This document shows positions 58,440-64,000 of a DNA stretch of 64,000 bases, piece after piece (the stretch's first letter is position 1; the number at the start of each line of letters is the position of its first letter). Under the pieces are notes generated by a model. The model did no database searches. It was not told the origin of the DNA and was given only the letters and a program-made list of their open reading frames with translations. The stretch is from Diadema setosum (taxonomy: Eukaryota > Echinodermata > Echinoidea > Diadematoida > Diadematidae). The stretch spans positions 26,719,476 to 26,783,475 of the forward strand of contig CM067066.1 of the NCBI GenBank assembly GCA_033980235.1, read 5' to 3'. A program made the position numbers and the translations under genes.

Positions 58440-61330
58440 TCATTAACAAAATATCTGTACATGAAAATAGCAGCTTTAATATAAAGGAGGTAAAATAGTA
58501 CACTCGTACAACCATGTTTGTGTGTTTGTTTTTGGAGTGGGGTTTGTGGATGGCAACAGGGTCTGCAAAGCGAGACTGGCATCGCTGATGACAAGGAGGA
58601 AACACAAGTGCAACACAGAGCAATTACACATACCTGGAATAGCATGGTGCAAACAATACCAGCATTGAGCCTCAGCTGTCACTGAGCCTTATGAAGTACT
58701 GGCTCAGCCCAGGAGATTAAAGGATGAATATCCCCCTTAGAAATGATTTTGATATCCCCCCTCTACTAAACACCCCTCCTTCCCACCCCCACCTCCACCC
58801 TCAACTCTATATACTCGTTGTGGTTACTTTTCTTCTGACCTGTCACAGTTCAGAAACTTCACAGTTTTGCATTGAGCATAAATATGATGATAAAAACAAA
58901 TGCACAAACACACACACCAAAAAAAAAGAAAGAAAGAAAAAGGGATCAAGTGCTTCTATTTGGCTTCTGTACTTGAGCCTATGATTGAGATTGGTGAAAA
59001 TAGCGTGGCTTTTTCTGGTTCAAGGAATTAACCCGAAGCTTGAGCTTGTGCCTATAATTCAGCTCACGCTCTGAACTGCAAAAGGGAGGCCTACACGACA
59101 GCTTGTTGTTATTTTAAGGTTATATGGCTTACGAACAAAAAGTGTTGCACTGGTAAAACCAGGATGGAGATATCACATCATAACGATGAACTTTCTGGAC
59201 TCAAGAAATGGGCACCACAGTGGAGACAAAAAAAGAAAGAAGAAGAGGTGCCAAAAGTGAGCATTTGCCTAATATTTGCCTACCTAGATATTGTAGAATA
59301 ACACTTGATTTTAGTACTTCCAAAGTAATCTTAAACATCTTACAAACAAAAGTCTTACAAACAAAAGCTTGTAAAAGAATAAATTGATGTGGAATAACTG
59401 TGACATCATTGCCTATGATAGTAATTTTTGATAGAAATGAGTTGCTTTGGAAGATTTCAAGTGAATTCTGAATTCATAATGTCACGTGCAGACTAGCTCA
59501 AAGAGATTAAATTTTGATTGCCGCGGTCGTACGCTGGCCGTTATTTCCATAGTAAAAAAAAATCTGGAAAAAATGTTATTTCCTACTTGGTCAGAGGATG
59601 TCGTTATCCGGTCCCAGATACACCGTTTGAGAATCACAGGTGACATTAATGCTCTGAATGGCCGATGCCCTAACGACTCTTCCGCTGCCGTAATTTTCCG
59701 TATGATAAGCAGAAATACCAAGCGAAAAGATTGATCTAATTAGCAGAATGTGCTGCATGTGGGCTTCATTTCCCATTTATAGAGTTGTAGTTAAAACTGA
59801 AGGTGGAAAGACTTGTAATAAAAGATCAAAAAATGAAAGAGAAAGAAAGATTGAAAAAAGAAACAGAGAACCTAGGCTGACTGTCTTTAACAGGATATTT
59901 TAGGGCATGTTAAACTGGCCATTAACTCAATGGTATGTCCTTCATGGGGAGGTTAGAATGTAGTTTGGCTTTTTGATTCATGTCTCCAACTCCTGTCAGA
60001 CTCGATGTTCATAACATCCAAAGGAAATCCTCAAACCTCTCGTTCATCATCTGGCTTTTAAAGGGTATCTTGACTCTCTCTCTGTCTCAGTCGTGAGATA
60101 TTGAGCCCTTTTAGATTGTTCAAAGAACCTTTTGGAACCAATGTACATTTTGTTCCTGGTCCTTTCTGCTTCATACTAAGTGATTCTTTGTATTCAAGTC
60201 TGAAAGCAAACTTGTAATGTGTTTCTCCCAACCCAAGGTGCACGTTTTACATGTGGCCGATCACAGTCTTGAGGATTTTCCAATGGACAACTGTTTTCAG
60301 AAGACATTAAATCATTTGCTGGGCAAGCCATGTGCTCTGTGGTTATGTGTGTGCAATGCGTTCATGTAGGGCGTATGTACACATGCTTGCATGCATATGT
60401 TTTAGTAGGAGCTGAGTGTATGATTGATGGGCCACAGAGCTTGTGGCGCAGAAGTGTGTAGAATGTCGTTTTTTGTGTGTAGTCGCAGGGTTAACATTAT
60501 GTGAAGTCTTGACACGGTAACTTTAAACACAGAAATGAGAATAGAAACAAGAAAGTTTTGCAGTTTGAAAGGGGATCTCAGTATATTATTTTTTAGAATT
60601 AAAACTAGGCAGAACTTGGTCTGCTGATGCAGAGTAAACGCATACTGAACCTCTTTCATCCATTTACTAACAATTTGTCATGTTTCACAACATCATTGCA
60701 GTAGATGAGTTAAGTCCTGGGTGATGTTCCTGTAGATGTTCTGAAGCGTGCTCTCACAAATGTAGAATGATGTCTTTTAACACTCGATGGTGAAATGACA
60801 GCAAAGCTTCATCTCAGCCGCTCTCCCCTACAGGTTCCCAAATCTTTTCGTGGCCTTTAACCCCATTTTCATAGACCCTACTTGGCGCAGAAGCGTGATT
60901 TACGACTTCCAGAAGTGCCCGTCAGTCTGATCTCTAAAGCTCTAGGAACAACAAAGGAGGAGACTACCTCAAGAAATCCTCCCTCCCTCTAGATCTCCTC
61001 CCCCCACCCCCAAATGCAGGTAGAAGTGTCCACACAGTGGCTATGTTTGTAGAGACTTGGACTTGTCTACTGTAGCCACTGCAGGGGTAAAGTTTTAGAG
61101 GGAGGGGTTGCAGTTAATGACTGAGAAAAAAAGAATTCTTGGTCAGACAGGATGGTGACAGGAGACAGTTATGTGGGATGATAAATGGGCCTACAGGTGA
61201 AGCTGTGTGTTCTTCCAGTGGTGGCAAGACTCTTGCCTAACTCTAGGATTCCTCATTCTGCCTAACTATTTGCATGCTTGCTTCTTTGATACTCTCACAG
61301 AGTAGGACCTACGTCTCCCTTCCTCGATTA
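58440..61330. other. Plain sequence
   Basis: No supported gene. An acceptor-like CTCTCCCCTACAG at 60834 is followed by an open frame (FPNLFVAFNPIF...) whose phase does not follow the ankyrin exon. Confidence 0.4.
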
Positions 61331-61423
61331 TTAACCCATTGAGGATGAGTGCGGAGTACACTCGGGCAGATGTCTATTGGAAATGTGTGTTGTAGCAAAA
61401 CCAGCCCATCCTCAATGGGTTAG
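61331..61423 (+). mobile_element. 93-bp TTAA element, copy 5
   Basis: TTAACCCATTGAGGATG and CATCCTCAATGGGTTAG ends, same 93-base span and same orientation as copy 1. The paired changes in both ends keep the inverted match. Confidence 0.72.
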
Positions 61424-63177
61424 GACGCCTCTGTAGATATTGAGGACAGAGTTTATAGCCATTCAAGGTTTCACTATTTGTGTTATGGGAGTCAATTATT
61501 TTGTGAGTTGTTAATTGCAGGAATATCAGGTCACTCACAAAAATTAATGAAAATAAAAATAAAAAAAAAGGTAAACTGTACTTACAGCACATGTGAGCTG
61601 TCCACACAAGAACCTGACAAATTGGCTGAATACTGATTTGCAGATTTTGATGTCATTAAGATTTTTCAAGAATCTAAGCTCTTGAATGATGTTAAACTTA
61701 TCCCACTTTGTTCTCCCCCCCCAAAAAAAAAAAAAAAGAAGAAAAAAAAATGCCATAAGTAGCAATGAGAACGTTAGCTGTCAGATAAATACAGTTAAAA
61801 AAAGAATGGGCTTTGAAGCTTATATACATGATTAATGCAAAACACCAAAGTACATGTACATGCTTCTTTCAAAAAAAAAAGTTTTTAAATTCCAAACATT
61901 CTAACACTTTTGTGATTTCTGACATTAAATTCTCCTAATTTTTAACCTGTGATTTGTGCCATATTGGAATCTTTTGGACAGAAAGCAGGATTCATCTGAT
62001 ATGTCTAATAATATGAGTATATGCAGAAATCATTTCTCAAATTTGCCACTTAAACATTTATTATTGCTGTTGATGGCTTATACAATCGTCATTTGACCTT
62101 TTTGATGACATTTGAGCTATAATGATCTTTGATAATACATTGTGATGTATTAATTTTCTTTGTCCAAAATTAACGCTTTGATAACTGATAATGAGATAAT
62201 TCACATTCTCCTGTACCATTGATATAAGAGATTAAAATATAAATTGTACCTCAGATCAAAAGTAATAATGTATATTTCTATTTTTTCTTTTGCCTCCTGA
62301 ATGCTTCTTCTATGATGGACCAATGACTGCAGCAAGGGGTAAGTTCACTTTTGCCAGGGGTGCCACTGAGGTGCCACTTTCAACACCAGTAACATGACAC
62401 CATGACTCAGTATATTAATTGTGTAAAATATCACCTTCTCAAAGCTGTATTTTTCTATCCATGCCATCAAATGTCATTCCTCTTTGCACAATCCATCATA
62501 ACAAATTTATCTTCTCATGAAAGATATTTCTATGGGTATTACTGTAATGCATTGTATGTTATTACCTGTCCGATGTAGACTGAGTCGTTTCAAGACAAAA
62601 TCCACACACCAAATATCTGTATACTCATAATTCAAGGATATTAAAGTCTGAAGCAATCGCAACACATTTGACGTTAGTTAAGGTCATGTGATCAAAGTTG
62701 CTGTAAGGAACATGCATTGTCAGATGATTTTCAGTATTTCTCTAATTTCTCTTAAATTCTTGTTGATCTCCTGCTTGTTGTGTTGTTTTTGTTGTTGTTG
62801 TTGTTTTAAAGAAAGAAACAAAGATTTTCTTTGACAGGTTTACCATCCCACGAAGGGAAGACTGAACTTTTTTTTTTTTTTTAAAGACTCATACATTTGT
62901 ATACGTAACAACAAGCTTTCTTGTCTTAGCTGTCATGACATGGGGATTCTTGTCAATTTGGTCTTATTGTCAAAATTGTCAAGAGTTGCCCTTGATAGAT
63001 CGCAAAATTATGCAAATTTCTATGTGACCTAATTTGAACAAGAAAGTGAAAAGAAAAGAAAATGGTCCCAGATTTTGTTCCGAGGTCACGAAAGTGACAC
63101 GTGTTGACATATCCAGGATTTAAAGATTGGAGGATGTCGACATAATTCCTCTGACAATATTCGGTGAATTGTGGGTA
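61424..63177. other. Plain sequence
   Basis: C8A15 tract at 61715. No gene or element supported. A donor-like CAG|GTAATAAC on the minus strand near 62566 has only a weak acceptor. Confidence 0.45.
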
Positions 63178-63555
63178 TTACTTGAACGGATTTATGACGA
63201 ATTCGGTCAGAATGCCAACCGCAGTTTGTGCAGTTTGGGACAAAGAGCAACAACTAATGTATCGCAACGCAGAAACATAAGCGATAGCACTGTCCTTGCA
63301 TAATTGCACCTGCCAATCATATTCGCAGTCACCCAGCGAGCAGTTGTCGGAGTCGCAAGAAAGAACGTGACAGGCATTGCGCGGAGTGAAGATTCCGGAG
63401 GGCGATTTAATGTAATCCTTCTCACTCCCCCCGTTGACCTTAGTCCCTTTTGATGCTTGCGAGATGGCGAAAGCGAAGATGAGATGCGTTGAGATGAGGC
63501 AATATGGAAGAAAGATTTTGAAGACAGAAAAAAAATCTACCCCAAAACAATACAC
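63178..63555 (-). CDS. Candidate secreted cysteine-rich protein (single frame or exon)
   Basis: A 125-codon frame on the minus strand. Residues 9-33 form a hydrophobic segment ending AFAISQA, a plausible signal peptide with cleavage before SKGTK. The mature part has seven cysteines spaced C-x4-C-x4-C-x4-C-x8-C-x15-CC, starting at NACHVLSC. The middle of the frame is visibly richer in G+C than the AT-rich flanks, which favours coding. An odd cysteine number and a possible donor (CAA|GTAATA) just before the stop suggest it could be an exon that continues elsewhere. I recognise no family. It could be a chance frame; no promoter or polyadenylation site is clear. Confidence 0.38.
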   Translation of the reverse strand: MYCFGVDFFSVFKIFLPYCLISTHLIFAFAISQASKGTKVNGGSEKDYIKSPSGIFTPRNACHVLSCDSDNCSLGDCEYDWQVQLCKDSAIAYVSALRYISCCSLSQTAQTAVGILTEFVINPFK

Positions 63556-63616
63556 CGATCTTCCCTCCAGGCAAATCTTGTCAGCAAATCCCTACACCAA
63601 TTACAGCAAAAAATGA

Positions 63617-64000
63617 TTGTGATGCTGGTTTATACCCCTGTTGATATGTTTTTTGCAGAATGGGAGGAGGAGGGGATGGGGTTGGGGAAGGGAGGGGATG
63701 ATTGGACAAAAATAGGCCATATCAGAAAAGGGAACATCACCTAGAATTTCGATGTGATTTCAAAAGGCCTGTAGATTGGTTTTATTTATAAGAAGCACTC
63801 CAGCTTTTACTTTAAATTGTACCTAGAGGCACATTGGCTTTTCTTCTTCTTTTTATCTCTTTTTTTTTTTGTAGCCTTCTCAGAATTAGTCGAAGTTTAC
63901 TTTAAGCTGAAGGTGTAATAGGGGAATGTGAACTCATCTTTTGATTTATCCCACCATATTGAAATATGCACTAACATAAAACTGTACGTGTCATGAAGTG
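63617..64000. other. Plain sequence to window end
   Basis: A G-rich stretch lies at about 63661-63700 and T runs at 63862. Nothing else supported. Confidence 0.45.

Overview
The window looks like nuclear DNA of a marine invertebrate deuterostome, most likely an echinoderm (sea-urchin-like). It is AT-rich and gene-poor, crowded with microsatellites, long homopolymers and small non-autonomous DNA transposons. It carries GT/AG-type exon signals and no bacterial operon structure. The species call rests on repeat style (TTAA elements, CGCGAAA-rich elements, Helentron-like elements with CTAG ends, tRNA-derived SINE remains) and is an inference.

Coding content is very small. The one exon I am confident in is an 87-base ankyrin-repeat exon at 55544-55630 on the + strand, with good splice sites and symmetric phase 0. 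Most of the window is therefore probably intron or intergenic DNA around one or a few large genes. A second plausible coding region is a 125-codon secreted, cysteine-rich reading frame on the - strand at 63178-63555. Five short segments with splice-like borders and one open frame (2339-2406, 15789-15862, 26914-26989 and 29235-29316 on +; 18836-18895 on -) are listed as weak exon candidates. Their phases do not join into one transcript.

Layout: 1-9 kb is plain sequence with two TTAA elements, a GTACCCC-type element and a long purine tract. 9-20 kb holds microsatellites, CGCGAAA elements, a third TTAA element and a tRNA-like SINE. 20-24 kb holds two large elements (20051-20918 and about 21683-24022) with Helentron-type architecture, and 30.25-31.4 kb holds a third. 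31.4-37.4 kb is a cluster of TIR elements. 37.8-39.3 kb is a higher-order tandem array. 39.6-44.1 kb is a large inverted repeat whose arms each contain a 31-bp-stem hairpin. 45-64 kb is mostly plain sequence with CGCGAAA elements, the ankyrin exon, a fifth TTAA element and the cysteine-rich frame.

The most interesting pattern is the set of three unrelated elements that share one plan: a 5' subterminal motif folded on itself, an internal array of 149-165 bp units, an inverted copy of the same motif near the 3' end, a short hairpin, then CTAG (CTAC in one) next to a T-rich flank. Their arrays multiply transcription-factor-like motifs: an RFX X-box in the first, and the nuclear-receptor DR1 motif in the other two.
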